Source of the DNA: Bacillota bacterium
GTDB taxonomy: Bacteria > Bacillota > Dethiobacteria > DTU022 > UBA8154
Assembly: GCA_030656575.1 (NCBI GenBank)
Contig: JAUSPO010000172.1
Location: forward strand, 1-52,185
DNA: 52,185 nucleotides
Direction: 5' to 3'
Position 1 is the first letter of the stretch. The number at the start of each line of letters is the position of its first letter. The position numbers were made by a program, and so were the translations under genes. This document shows, in pieces, positions 1 to 8,685 of this stretch. The notes beneath the pieces are model-generated. The model did not search any database. It was not told where the DNA came from and saw only the letters and a program-made list of their open reading frames with translations.

Positions 1-439
1 GAACATTTATATGCTGCTCAGTCTTTAAAAGAGACTGTTGGCTGTGCTGTCCGTGTAGATCTACCAAAACATTACCTATATCTTTTAATGCTGCAAGTGG
101 TATAATCCGCCCGTTAACCCGGCATGTATTGCGTCCGCTTCGGGAGATCTCCCTTCTAATCACGATTTCATCGTCAAAAGGAATCCCGTACATTTCCATA
201 GCCCTGATTAATTCTTCATAATCCGGGTTTACGTTAAAGACCGCCTCAATCAGAGCCAGTTCTGAACCTGTTCTTACCTGTTCGCTGGAAGCCCTTTCAC
301 CTAAAATAAGATTAATAGCGCCTATCAGGATAGATTTCCCTGCTCCTGTTTCGCCAGTTAATACATTCAGTCCCTCAAAAAATTCCAACGTCAGTTCATC
401 CATAAGGGCAAAAGATCGCATCTGTAAATAGGAAAGCAT
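1..439 (-). CDS. recN: DNA repair protein RecN, N-terminal part (cut by window edge)
   Basis: This is the amino-terminal part of RecN, the SMC-like ATPase that acts early in recombinational repair of double-strand breaks. The start is the ATG at 437-439, giving MLSYLQMRSFALMDEL. The Walker A motif GETGAGKS follows at about residues 29-36 and then LILGERAS, typical of RecN. The reading frame stays open to the left edge, so the coiled coil and the C-terminal ATPase half are outside the window. It lies 20 bp downstream of nadK and is probably in the same operon. A purine-rich GGGGTG sits in front of the start. argR, which often separates nadK from recN in Firmicutes, is absent here. Confidence 0.93.
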   Translation of the reverse strand, partial: MLSYLQMRSFALMDELTLEFFEGLNVLTGETGAGKSILIGAINLILGERASSEQVRTGSELALIEAVFNVNPDYEELIRAMEMYGIPFDDEIVIRREISRSGRNTCRVNGRIIPLAALKDIGNVLVDLHGQHSQQSLLKTEQHINV

Positions 440-459
440 CAAAACACCCCTTCCCCATT

Positions 460-1308
460 TTAAATCAGCTTATCATGGAGCAATTTATAAAAATTATTTT
501 CTGAATAAGTAATAACCCGCGTGACACATTCCGCTTTTTTTACTCTGATGCGGTCTTTATATTTTAAGGCGAAACCTTCCTGTCCATCAAGGGTCAAAAA
601 AATATCGGTATGATCAGTAGCTACGATAAGAGAAACCACGTCTGCTTGGTCCACAATTACGGATCTCTGGTAAAGAAGATGAGGGCAGATTGGAGTAATA
701 ACAAGAACACTCAGGGAGGGATTAACGACCGGTCCACCGGCAGATAAGGAGTAGCCTGTGGAACCTGTAGGGCTGGCAATAATCATGCCGTCTCCAGGAT
801 AGCTTTCCAAAAAATCATCATTGATAAAGGTATCAAGTTTGAGAATCCTGGAAAAAGGACCTCTTGAAATAATAGCATCATTTAATGAGATTGAGGATTT
901 AATAAGTTCATCGTTCCTTACAACCTCAGTATAAAGCATCATCCTCTCACCTAGCAGGTAACTGCCATTCACCAGTTTTTCCAGGGATTGAGAAAGTTTA
1001 TCCACCTCTATCTCTGCCAGAAAACCTTTGTATCCCAGATTAATGCCCAGGATGGGAATGTTAGTATAAGCAAGCTCACGGGCTACTCTCAAAAAAGTAC
1101 CGTCCCCACCCACTACAATTACCATGTCAATATTTTCAGACCACGCATGGATTTCCGGCATAGGTGAAGTTATATTAAAACGGGGTTCTTTCTCCGGCAT
1201 TATATAAATAGGAATTTTACATTGATTAAAAAAATATTTAATTTCTTCTAAAACTTTATGTACATTTTCTTTTTGATAGTTGGGGACAATCCCAATACCT
1301 TTAAACAA
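460..1308 (-). CDS. nadK: NAD kinase
   Basis: NAD kinase phosphorylates NAD to NADP with ATP or polyphosphate and is the only route to the NADP pool. The 282-residue length is normal for the family. The signature GGDGTFLRVAREL is at about residues 67-79, and the NAD-site motif SPTGSTGYSLSAGGP is at about 179-193. The start is a TTG at 1306-1308 with AGGGGGG eight bases upstream. An ATG just before it is out of frame and stops after three codons. It lies 39 bp downstream of tlyA, the usual tlyA-nadK-recN arrangement. NADP supply fits the two folD genes and the GltD-like flavoprotein further upstream in the same block. Confidence 0.96.
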   Translation of the reverse strand: MFKGIGIVPNYQKENVHKVLEEIKYFFNQCKIPIYIMPEKEPRFNITSPMPEIHAWSENIDMVIVVGGDGTFLRVARELAYTNIPILGINLGYKGFLAEIEVDKLSQSLEKLVNGSYLLGERMMLYTEVVRNDELIKSSISLNDAIISRGPFSRILKLDTFINDDFLESYPGDGMIIASPTGSTGYSLSAGGPVVNPSLSVLVITPICPHLLYQRSVIVDQADVVSLIVATDHTDIFLTLDGQEGFALKYKDRIRVKKAECVTRVITYSENNFYKLLHDKLI

Positions 1309-1347
1309 ACATTAACCCCCCTTATATTAGAAGGCTGAGCATCATTA

Positions 1348-2175
1348 TTATAATAAAGAATGCGCATAAGATATAACCGATAGTATTAGATCATCGGGAT
1401 CTTTTACCCCGCTATCTCCCTGGTCCCCATCCAAGCTATTTTTTACGAGATACAAAAGATATTCAATATTTCCCTGCGGTCCTTTTATAGGTGAAAAGGT
1501 AATTCCCCCCACCCTGTAAGACAGATTCGAAGCGCAGTTTACAACTTTTATTATTACTTCTTCATGGACAGCCCTGTCCCGTACCACTCCCTTTTTTCCT
1601 ACTTTAGCGGGAGAGGCCTCAAACTGGGGTTTAATCAGGCAAATAATTTCTGAAACATCCAGGGCAGCAGCAGTTGGAAGGATCTTTTCCAAAGAAATAA
1701 AAGAAACATCTATCGTAGCAAAATCAGGCAAACGATGAAGATCTTCTCTTTTTAAGTATCGTGCGTTAACTCTCTCCATGTTAATAACTCGGGAATCGTT
1801 TCTTAACTCCCAGGCCAGCTGTCCGTAACCTACATCAACAGCATAAACCATCGCTGCGCCGTGTTCCAGCATACAATGGGTAAAACCACCGGTAGAAGCC
1901 CCCATATCGAGGGCAATTTTATTATTTAAATCGACCTTAAACTCCTCCAGGGCTTTTTTAAGCTTCAATCCCCCTCTACTAACATAAGGATTACTGTCCT
2001 TCCGAACTTCAACTTCGGCATGACAGAGAATACTCTGACCAGGTTTGTCGCTTTTTTTCCCATCCACAAAAACATTTCCAGCCATAATTTCAGCTCTTGC
2101 CCTGTTTCTGGTAAGGAAAATGCCCCTCTCGACCAGGAGCAGGTCAAGCCGCGATTTTTCTTTATCAACATTCAT
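1348..2175 (-). CDS. tlyA: TlyA family rRNA 2'-O-methyltransferase
   Basis: TlyA-type proteins combine an S4 RNA-binding domain with a FtsJ/RrmJ-like methyltransferase and 2'-O-methylate cytidines in 16S and/or 23S rRNA. The S4 domain is visible at residues 8-65 (LDLLLVERGIFLTRNRARAEI). The SAM-binding glycine motif ALDMGASTGGFTHCML is at about 88-103. The catalytic-type Asp and Lys residues lie in VDVGYGQL, ATIDVSFISL and IKPQFE. The length, 275 residues, is typical. The start follows the dxs stop codon by one base, so the two are translationally coupled. In some Firmicutes this gene is annotated as hemolysin A or YqxC. Confidence 0.93.
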   Translation of the reverse strand: MNVDKEKSRLDLLLVERGIFLTRNRARAEIMAGNVFVDGKKSDKPGQSILCHAEVEVRKDSNPYVSRGGLKLKKALEEFKVDLNNKIALDMGASTGGFTHCMLEHGAAMVYAVDVGYGQLAWELRNDSRVINMERVNARYLKREDLHRLPDFATIDVSFISLEKILPTAAALDVSEIICLIKPQFEASPAKVGKKGVVRDRAVHEEVIIKVVNCASNLSYRVGGITFSPIKGPQGNIEYLLYLVKNSLDGDQGDSGVKDPDDLILSVISYAHSLL

Positions 2176-2176
2176 A

Positions 2177-4069
2177 TTAGCCTACTTTTTCACCTACCTG
2201 ACAAAGTAAAACAGCTTCCTTTGCAATCCCTTTCCCACTTAGACCGTGAAGATCAAGGATGTAGTCCCTGCTTCCCTGGCCGGTAAATGGATGGCGAAAG
2301 CCCATACGCTTCAGGCAAACTCCTTCGATACCTTCTTCTTCAAACATTTCCAGAACAGCACTGCCAAAACCACCCTGTAGAATATGATCCTCAACTGTTA
2401 AAACTCTTTTGCATTTAAAAGCCCAGTGAGATATCAACTCCCTATCCAGGGGTTTAATAAAACGGGGGTTGATAATACAGCTGTGAATACCCTTTTCAAG
2501 AAGTATTTCATAAGCTTCCAGCGCAGGCAAAACCATGGAACCTGCTGCCAGGATTAGAATATCCCCACCCTCCTTCAGAAGTTTTCCCTTACCCACCAGT
2601 ATTATTTCTTTAAGTTCAGCAGGTGAAGGTGCCTCTGTTCTGCCCCGGGGGTACCTGATTGCCACGGGGGATTTCAAGGAAAGAGCGGTTTTTAGCATAG
2701 AAGAGAGTTCAGCACCAGAGGCTGGCGACATGAGGACTAAACCCGGCATATGACGCAGGTATGAATAATCAAATAAACCATTATGGGTCTCTCCGTCCTC
2801 CCCCACAATTCCTGCCCTGTCAATACAAAGGACAACATGCTGGTTTTGCAGACAGACATCATGGAGGATCTGATCATATGCTCTTTGTAAAAAAGTGCTG
2901 TAAATAGCCACAACAGGATTAAAACCTTCAACAGCAAGTCCCGAAGCCATTGTCACTGCATTTTGTTCAGCTATTCCCACATCAAAAAACCTCTTCGGCC
3001 ATCTTTTGGAAAAACCGTCAAGGCCGGTGCCTGACGCCATAGCCGCAGTAATGGCAACAATGGAGTCATCTTCAGAAGCCAACTTTTCCAATGTAGTTCC
3101 AAAGACTTCACTGTAAGTTGGGTTTGTACTGGCATTATGCAGAGGTTTTCCTGTTTCTTTATTAAAAGGGCCCACTCCGTGAAAACGGTTAGGGTCTTTT
3201 TCAGCGGGAGTATAACCCTTCCCTTTTTTGGTAACCACATGAATTAAAACAGGCCCTTTCATGCTTTTGGCATGACGCAGCAGTTCTAGCAGTTTAACTA
3301 GACTATGTCCGTCAATGGGTCCGAGATATGTAAAACCAAGCTCCTCAAAAAGCATCCCCGGAACGAGCAGGTACTTTACACTGTCCTTTAACCTCTCTGC
3401 TGAACGAAGCATCGTCCTGCCAATGGCAGGAATTCGTTCAAGTACCTGTTCCAGATCTTCTTTTAAGCGAAAATACTTAGGATCCGTTCTTAACTTTGCT
3501 AAGTAGGAAGGAAGTCCTCCCACATTCTGATCAATAGACATTTCGTTATCATTTAAAATAACTATTAGATCTGGTTTTATTTCACCGGCATAATTCAGGG
3601 CTTCAAAGGCCATGCCCCCTGTTAAAGCACCATCTCCAATCACATCAACTACAAAAGACTTCTCGTTGCGCAGGTCTCTGGCCTGAGCAATGCCTAAAGC
3701 TGCAGATAGAGATGTACTGCTGTGGCCGACACTAAAGGCATCATATGGACTTTCATCTATTTTAGGAAAACCGCTGATTCCCTGATAACATCTAATACTT
3801 TCAAACTGTTCCCTGCGGCCTGTTAAAATCTTATGGGCATAACACTGATGTCCCACATCCCAGATAATTTTATCAGTTGGAGCATTAAAAGCATAATGCA
3901 GAGCTATGGTAAGTTCCACAACACCAAGGCTGGAAGCAAGGTGACCGCCTCTTTTAGAAATAACATCGATCATAAGATTTCTAATTTCTGCAGCGAGCTG
4001 CTCCAATTCTTTCAATTTCATCTGCTTAAGGTCTGCAGGTTCATTGATCTTTTCCAAGAAACCACTCAA
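2177..4069 (-). CDS. dxs: 1-deoxy-D-xylulose-5-phosphate synthase
   Basis: Dxs condenses pyruvate and glyceraldehyde-3-phosphate to DXP with thiamine diphosphate, the first step of the MEP isoprenoid pathway. The protein has 630 residues, the normal length. The thiamine diphosphate motif GDGALTGGMAFEALN lies at about residues 144-158. The substrate-binding HQCYAHKILTGR and the transketolase-type FHGVGPFN and DRAGIVGEDGETHNG segments are all present. The start is a TTG at 4069, 19 bp after the oapA stop. It shares an operon with ispA, which makes the C15 product downstream of the pathway. The OLE RNA and oapA lie between these two genes, the arrangement known for OLE loci. Confidence 0.97.
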   Translation of the reverse strand: MSGFLEKINEPADLKQMKLKELEQLAAEIRNLMIDVISKRGGHLASSLGVVELTIALHYAFNAPTDKIIWDVGHQCYAHKILTGRREQFESIRCYQGISGFPKIDESPYDAFSVGHSSTSLSAALGIAQARDLRNEKSFVVDVIGDGALTGGMAFEALNYAGEIKPDLIVILNDNEMSIDQNVGGLPSYLAKLRTDPKYFRLKEDLEQVLERIPAIGRTMLRSAERLKDSVKYLLVPGMLFEELGFTYLGPIDGHSLVKLLELLRHAKSMKGPVLIHVVTKKGKGYTPAEKDPNRFHGVGPFNKETGKPLHNASTNPTYSEVFGTTLEKLASEDDSIVAITAAMASGTGLDGFSKRWPKRFFDVGIAEQNAVTMASGLAVEGFNPVVAIYSTFLQRAYDQILHDVCLQNQHVVLCIDRAGIVGEDGETHNGLFDYSYLRHMPGLVLMSPASGAELSSMLKTALSLKSPVAIRYPRGRTEAPSPAELKEIILVGKGKLLKEGGDILILAAGSMVLPALEAYEILLEKGIHSCIINPRFIKPLDRELISHWAFKCKRVLTVEDHILQGGFGSAVLEMFEEEGIEGVCLKRMGFRHPFTGQGSRDYILDLHGLSGKGIAKEAVLLCQVGEKVG

Positions 4070-4088
4070 GGAATCACCACTTTCGAGT

Positions 4089-4670
4089 TTAACGTTTTTG
4101 CTTCTTCCTCCAGAAGATTAATCTGTCTATAGCTGCAAGAAACCGGGCAGAGAGAAAAACTATATTTGTGGGATTATTAATAGCAAAATATTTTCCCACT
4201 GCCTTTCCACCTACAGTTAAAGCAGATACTATACCTGCTAATAATATACTTAACCAAATTTCACTTAATTCAGGTACTCCCGCTACAAGGTTGATAATAA
4301 TTACCGCAGCCACAACACCGCTTACCACTCCACTGATATCACCGATCACATCATTACAAAAATTGGCAACTTGTTCAGCATGACGGACAAGAAAAATTCC
4401 TTTTTTAGCTCCATAAATCTTTTTAGCAGCTTTGGCATGAAAAGGTTTTTCATCTGCTGCGAGTACAGCTGTTCCTATCATATCAAAAAAAATACCAATA
4501 AATATAATAATTATTAAAAGAATAAAAGAAATAATGACCGATTGAACATTTTGAATCAGGGAACGAGTAACCCAGGTAAAAATAATTGCTAAAAAAAAAG
4601 TCCAAAAACTTACCAGAATTACCCATAAAAGCGTTTTTCTTCTTTTAATATCCCGTTTACTGATTTTCAA
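4089..4670 (-). CDS. oapA: OLE-associated membrane protein OapA
   Basis: This is a 193-residue polytopic membrane protein of the DUF21/CorB-like type that accompanies OLE RNA. Hydrophobic segments lie at about residues 14-34, 42-64, 105-127 and 137-157. A basic, Lys/Arg-rich N-terminus and C-terminus (FWRKKQKR) flank them. From published work on the family, OapA binds OLE RNA and anchors the complex in the membrane; the RNA-protein complex affects tolerance to ethanol, cold and magnesium. Here the gene starts with TTG at 4668-4670, preceded by AGAGGTG, directly downstream of the OLE RNA and upstream of dxs. Sequence similarity alone might suggest a CorB-like Mg/Co transporter, but there are no CBS domains. 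The identification rests on topology, size and locus. Confidence 0.85.
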   Translation of the reverse strand: MKISKRDIKRRKTLLWVILVSFWTFFLAIIFTWVTRSLIQNVQSVIISFILLIIIIFIGIFFDMIGTAVLAADEKPFHAKAAKKIYGAKKGIFLVRHAEQVANFCNDVIGDISGVVSGVVAAVIIINLVAGVPELSEIWLSILLAGIVSALTVGGKAVGKYFAINNPTNIVFLSARFLAAIDRLIFWRKKQKR

Positions 4671-4689
4671 AATTATTTTACACCTCTAA

Positions 4690-5278
4690 ATAAATAAAGG
4701 ACATAGGTGGCAACTCTTTGGGTAAACTTTGCGGCTTAAGGTCCAGCAGGGTTTCCCAAATGCTCACCTGCCCGTCACCAGGCCGGCAGTTTCCTTTTAA
4801 GAGCATCTCTGCCGTGTTGCCATCAACAGGGCTGGATTGCCACTCAGACCACACTTTAATCCCCAGAAAGTCTCCCACTCCAGGAGGAACAGCCTAGGAG
4901 TTTTCCTCAATGTCGCATTTTACGTTCCCTATCCTCTTTTGCAGCACTGGTTTCTAAGGATTTCTCCTTTCTCCCCCAGGGCCACTCAAGGTAGGCTACA
5001 CTGTGCACAGTTTTTCCCGCACACAGGTTCTATCCTAAGCCGTAACCTTTTACCTGTCGATAATGCGCCACTAACTTAGGTCTCCGCGAAGGCAGGGTCA
5101 ACGCCTACATGCCTTTGTAGATCGCCCCATCCTCCTTAACTCCCAGCACCAACCCCCAACTGGGCTTCGGCAGCCAGCACCAGGAACTTCATCGATATGC
5201 CCTTAGACGGATTTTCACGTTTTCGAGAACGTTTGCGACAACTAGGATACTGCACCACCCACGTCCCTAGATAAATTA
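4690..5278 (-). ncRNA. ole: OLE RNA (ornate, large, extremophilic RNA)
   Basis: A stretch of about 590 bases between ispA and oapA has no credible gene and carries strong secondary structure on the minus strand. Its position (ispA, RNA, oapA, dxs), its size and the adjacent DUF21-type partner match the OLE RNA class exactly. The 5' end is near 5278, with CTAGG and CCTAG able to pair within the first 35 bases. Later segments include paired CAGTTGGGGG/CTGG-rich arms and a GGGAAACCC near the 3' end. The 3' end must lie before the oapA ribosome binding site at about 4680. End points are approximate. The class is known in extremophilic and anaerobic Firmicutes, and its biochemical activity is not settled. 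Confidence 0.85.
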
Positions 5279-5319
5279 TAACATATTCCTCTGTTTTCCT
5301 CAATAATCTTCAGCTTTTC

Positions 5320-6210
5320 TTAATGATTTCGATAGAGCATATATTGGGTGATATCTTTTAAAACTCCTGCCTTTTCTCCAAAATATTCCAGCTCCTTCAA
5401 AGCCTGTAAATAAAGCTGATCCCTTTTCTCTTTTGCCCGTTCAATGCCGTAATAAGAGATAAAATTAGCTTTTTCTTTCCTTGCATCCGCGCCCGTGGCC
5501 TTTCCCATTTTCTTCTCATCGCCCTCAACATCGAGCAAATCATCTACAATCTGAAAAGCATTTCCCAATAACCGGGAATAATCAGTAAGCTTATCCAAAT
5601 CCTCTGTCTTTGCCTCAGATAATATCGCGCCAAGGCGAATGGCTGCCGAAAACAGAGCACCAGTTTTATGAGTATCTATATATTCAAGGGTTTCAGCCCC
5701 GACATTTTTCCCTTCTGATTCCAGGTCTACTACCTGGCCGCCAATCATCCCTTTTATACCGGATGCCCCGGCAATTTCCGAAATTATTTTGAGCCTGATT
5801 TCAGGCTTTACATCGTCCCAGTATGAGCTATCTGACAAAATTTCAAATGCCATAGTCAGGAGGGCGTCTCCAGTCAAAATAGCAATACCTTCACCAAAAA
5901 CTTTGTGCGAGGTTAATTGTCCTCTTCGGTAATCATCATCATCCATTGCCGGCAGATCATCATGAATAAGAGAATAGGTATGAATTAGTTCCAGAGCACA
6001 TGCAGCAGGAATAGCTTTTTTAAAGTCTGCCATAAAAAGTTCGGCCGTGAGTAAAACTAAAATAGGCCTAATGCGCTTTCCACCGGCAAAAACACTATAA
6101 CGCACAGCCCTATGAACACTCTGGGGATATTCTTTCTCATCGGGCAAAAAGTAATCAAGAGCCCGGTCAATTACAGCTTTCTTATCTGCAAGTATTTCAA
6201 TAATACTCAT
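5320..6210 (-). CDS. ispA: (2E,6E)-farnesyl diphosphate synthase
   Basis: This trans-prenyltransferase makes farnesyl diphosphate from DMAPP/GPP and IPP. The first Asp-rich motif is DDLPAMDDDDYRRG at about residues 88-101 and the second is DDLLD in QIVDDLLDVEGD at about 217-228. The small residues before the first motif (IHTYSLIHDD) are compatible with a C15 product. The length, 296 residues, is normal. The start is an ATG 41 bp after xseB. The gene is the last protein-coding gene before the OLE RNA and belongs to the xseA-xseB-ispA-ole-oapA-dxs block. Confidence 0.95.
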   Translation of the reverse strand: MSIIEILADKKAVIDRALDYFLPDEKEYPQSVHRAVRYSVFAGGKRIRPILVLLTAELFMADFKKAIPAACALELIHTYSLIHDDLPAMDDDDYRRGQLTSHKVFGEGIAILTGDALLTMAFEILSDSSYWDDVKPEIRLKIISEIAGASGIKGMIGGQVVDLESEGKNVGAETLEYIDTHKTGALFSAAIRLGAILSEAKTEDLDKLTDYSRLLGNAFQIVDDLLDVEGDEKKMGKATGADARKEKANFISYYGIERAKEKRDQLYLQALKELEYFGEKAGVLKDITQYMLYRNH

Positions 6211-6251
6211 TATAAATCTCCTTGACGCATATACTTGTTCTTTTTGACGGT

Positions 6252-6488
6252 TCAGGCTTCTCCGGCTTCTTGAAAGTCTACCAGTTCACCACTTTGGAGC
6301 AGAATTTCCACTTTGTATTCTGCATCTGTTAACAGCTTCCTGCAGTGTCGTGTTAGCTCCATTCCTTCCTCGAAATTGCGTAACGAATCTTCCAGAGAAA
6401 GCTCTTCACTCTCCATTTTTTCAATAATAATCTCCAGTTTTTTTAAGGCATCTTCAAAAGACATCTTTACGTTTTTTTTGGCAGTCAC
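6252..6488 (-). CDS. xseB: Exodeoxyribonuclease VII small subunit
   Basis: XseB is the small subunit that, in several copies, completes exonuclease VII with XseA; the enzyme degrades single-stranded DNA. The 78-residue protein shows the family pattern: the motif SFEDALKKLEIIIEKMESEELSLEDSL split over residues 10-36, followed by the amphipathic helix FEEGMELTRHCRKLL. The start is a GTG at 6486-6488 with AGAGGT upstream. It lies 14 bp downstream of xseA. Confidence 0.94.
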   Translation of the reverse strand: MTAKKNVKMSFEDALKKLEIIIEKMESEELSLEDSLRNFEEGMELTRHCRKLLTDAEYKVEILLQSGELVDFQEAGEA

Positions 6489-6502
6489 AGTAAAACCTCT
6501 TT

Positions 6503-7729
6503 TCAGTGATCAAACAATTCCTTTTTTTGTATTCTTTTTACTTCACAATCAGCTTCACCGTCATGAAAAACCACTTTGACTATTTCTTTTTCCTTTAAAG
6601 TGCCAACACTGCCCACAAGCAAGTCTTTGTTATTCAATACAAAAGTATAGCCCCTGCCCATGATCTTCAAAGGACTAAGGGCCTGTAATTTTTCTCCAAG
6701 ATTATTCAGTCCTGATCCCTTCAGCTTCAGGCTGTAAAACAGATTCCTCACAAGGCGCTGCCAAATTTCATCAGTACGTTGATTGCCGTAATTAATTTTT
6801 TCACGGGTATAGTATAAAGCAGCTGCCCGGGAAAGATTCTCCAGGTTCATATTTTTCTCTTTCAACTGACTTTTTAACCTGTTTTTCAAACGATATTCCT
6901 GCATCCCCAGATGTTTTAAAAGATCTTTTTTCTCAGGGACAATAATTTCAGCCGCTGCAGTTGGAGTAGATGCCCGTTTATCAGCAACAAAATCTGCAAT
7001 AGTGAAATCTATTTCATGTCCCACAGCGCTGACAACAGGAGTTTCCATTTTAAAGATTGTCCTGGCAAGCTCCTCATCATTAAATGACCAGAGTTCTTCC
7101 AATGACCCTCCACCTCTGGTAAGAACAATTATATCAATATCTTCTATTTTATCAAGTTTTTTTAAAGCTTCAATAATCTGGGGAGGGGCTTCCCTGCCTT
7201 GAACAGCAGTTGAACAAATAATAACACGGAGACAGGGAAACCTTCTCCGTAAAGTCGTCAAAAAATCTTTTACTGCTGCCCCTGATGAGGATGTAACCAA
7301 GCCAACACATCTTGGAATTACTGGAAGGGGCTTTTTGTTTTCTTCAGCAAAAAGACCCTCCTTTTGGAGCTTTTCTTTCAACTGTTCATAAGCAAGAAAA
7401 AGTGTTCCAATACCTTCCGGCCTTAGCTCTTCAATGTAGAGCTGGTAATAACCACTGCGCTCATAAAGGGACAAATTTCCCCTGGCAATAACTTTCATTC
7501 CTTCAAAAGGGGCAAACTTCAGATCCTTGTTCCCTCTGCGAAAAAACACGCATCGTATGAGACTCTCATTATCCTTTAGAGTAAAATACATATGCCCCGA
7601 TGGTTTATGCAGCTTAAAATTGGATATTTCCCCGATTACGTATAAATCCTTGAGCAGCGTATCGTTCAGTAATAGACTTTTTAAATAAAGGCTTACCTGG
7701 GAAACGGTATAAATACCTGCTTCATTCAT
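6503..7729 (-). CDS. xseA: Exodeoxyribonuclease VII large subunit
   Basis: XseA is the catalytic subunit of exonuclease VII. An N-terminal OB fold (YTVSQVSLYLKSLL and GEISNFKLHKPSGHMYFTLKD, residues 7-53) is followed by the nuclease core with VGLVTSSSGAAVKDF, VLTRGGGSLEELW and SAVGHEIDFTIADFVADKRASTPTAAAE at about 140-260. A coiled-coil region follows, then a C-terminal segment with GRGYTFV. The length of 408 residues is normal. The ATG overlaps the folD stop by four bases, so the genes are translationally coupled. Confidence 0.96.
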   Translation of the reverse strand: MNEAGIYTVSQVSLYLKSLLLNDTLLKDLYVIGEISNFKLHKPSGHMYFTLKDNESLIRCVFFRRGNKDLKFAPFEGMKVIARGNLSLYERSGYYQLYIEELRPEGIGTLFLAYEQLKEKLQKEGLFAEENKKPLPVIPRCVGLVTSSSGAAVKDFLTTLRRRFPCLRVIICSTAVQGREAPPQIIEALKKLDKIEDIDIIVLTRGGGSLEELWSFNDEELARTIFKMETPVVSAVGHEIDFTIADFVADKRASTPTAAAEIIVPEKKDLLKHLGMQEYRLKNRLKSQLKEKNMNLENLSRAAALYYTREKINYGNQRTDEIWQRLVRNLFYSLKLKGSGLNNLGEKLQALSPLKIMGRGYTFVLNNKDLLVGSVGTLKEKEIVKVVFHDGEADCEVKRIQKKELFDH

Positions 7730-8568
7730 TGAGATTTTGCAGCCCTAACCAGATTATCCAGCAACATGGCAATAGTTACAGGTCCAACTCCCCCGGGAAC
7801 AGGAGTGACCCATTTGGCAACTTTTTCAACTTCTTCATGATCCACATCCCCAATTAAGCGGGTTCCAACCTGGTTCACGCCAACATCGATCACAATGGCC
7901 CCTTCTTTCACCATATTTTTCCTGATAGTATGGGGATGTCCTGCTGCGACAACGAGGAGATCTGCTTTCTTAGTAAAAACTTCCAGGTTAGGAGTCTGTG
8001 AATGACAAATTGAAACCGTGGCATTTTTCTTAATGAGTAAAAACGACACCGGCTTGCCCACAAGTTGACTGCGGCCCACAATGACAGCCTTTTTATCTTC
8101 CAGATCTTCTCCGGTGGATTCGATTAATTTCATAATTCCCCTTGCCACAAAATTCACCATATGGTGCTCTCCCATCAGGAAATTTCCCATATTTAAGAAA
8201 TGAAGGCCCTCCACATCCTTGCGGTAGTCGACGACCTGGGAGATTAAGGTATGATCAAGATGCGGCGTAAGAGGATGTATATTAATGCCATGCACATCTT
8301 TTGACCGGTTCAACCGCTCTATAAGATGAATAATCTCCTCATCTGTGGTAGTCTCCGGCAGATAAAATATCTGACACTTAATACCAAGCTGATGGCAAGT
8401 TCTTTCTTTTAAGCGGGCAACATGGACCCGGGCAAAAGGACTCCTTATAACAATAATTGCCAAGCCGGGAGTAATACTCTGTTCTTTTTTGAGCAGTGCC
8501 ACTTCTTTTTTTATACTTTCACGAACTTCCCTGGCAACCTGTTCTCCGTTAATAAGATTCGCGACCAA
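7726..8568 (-). CDS. FolD-like protein 1 (divergent paralogue)
   Basis: This is a FolD-family protein (methylenetetrahydrofolate dehydrogenase/cyclohydrolase) of 280 residues. It retains the NADP-binding GRSQLVGKPVS at about residues 165-175 and the C-terminal folate-site PVPGGVGPVTIAMLLDN. The catalytic region is altered. The Tyr of the YVxxK motif is His49, the Lys is displaced by one residue (VARLK), the Gln of the QLPLP motif is His98 (INIHPLTP), and the PCTP folate motif reads NFVA. The catalytic Asp region (RKDVEG, Asp118) is kept. The start is TTG at 8566-8568 with GGGAGG seven bases upstream. It lies 117 bp downstream of a second folD. It may have changed specificity or lost the cyclohydrolase activity. 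The family assignment is certain; the activity is not. Confidence 0.88.
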   Translation of the reverse strand: MVANLINGEQVAREVRESIKKEVALLKKEQSITPGLAIIVIRSPFARVHVARLKERTCHQLGIKCQIFYLPETTTDEEIIHLIERLNRSKDVHGINIHPLTPHLDHTLISQVVDYRKDVEGLHFLNMGNFLMGEHHMVNFVARGIMKLIESTGEDLEDKKAVIVGRSQLVGKPVSFLLIKKNATVSICHSQTPNLEVFTKKADLLVVAAGHPHTIRKNMVKEGAIVIDVGVNQVGTRLIGDVDHEEVEKVAKWVTPVPGGVGPVTIAMLLDNLVRAAKSQ

Positions 8569-8685
8569 TCTATGTCCCTCCCATAACCGTATGAAAAATT
8601 TACTGTAAGGAAGCAGGAATCGCTTACTACCTTAAAACTCCAACCGTCAGGTTTTACGGCAGAAAAGCAATCCATGCTCCTTTCA

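Noticed and set aside
4678-5079. Short open frames on both strands inside the OLE region
   Set aside because: They have no support from start sites or composition, and the region fits a structured RNA.
8569-8685. Tetrahydrofolate riboswitch between the two folD genes
   Set aside because: The 117 bases lack the conserved THF core. Only weak hairpins (AACC/GGTT) are present.
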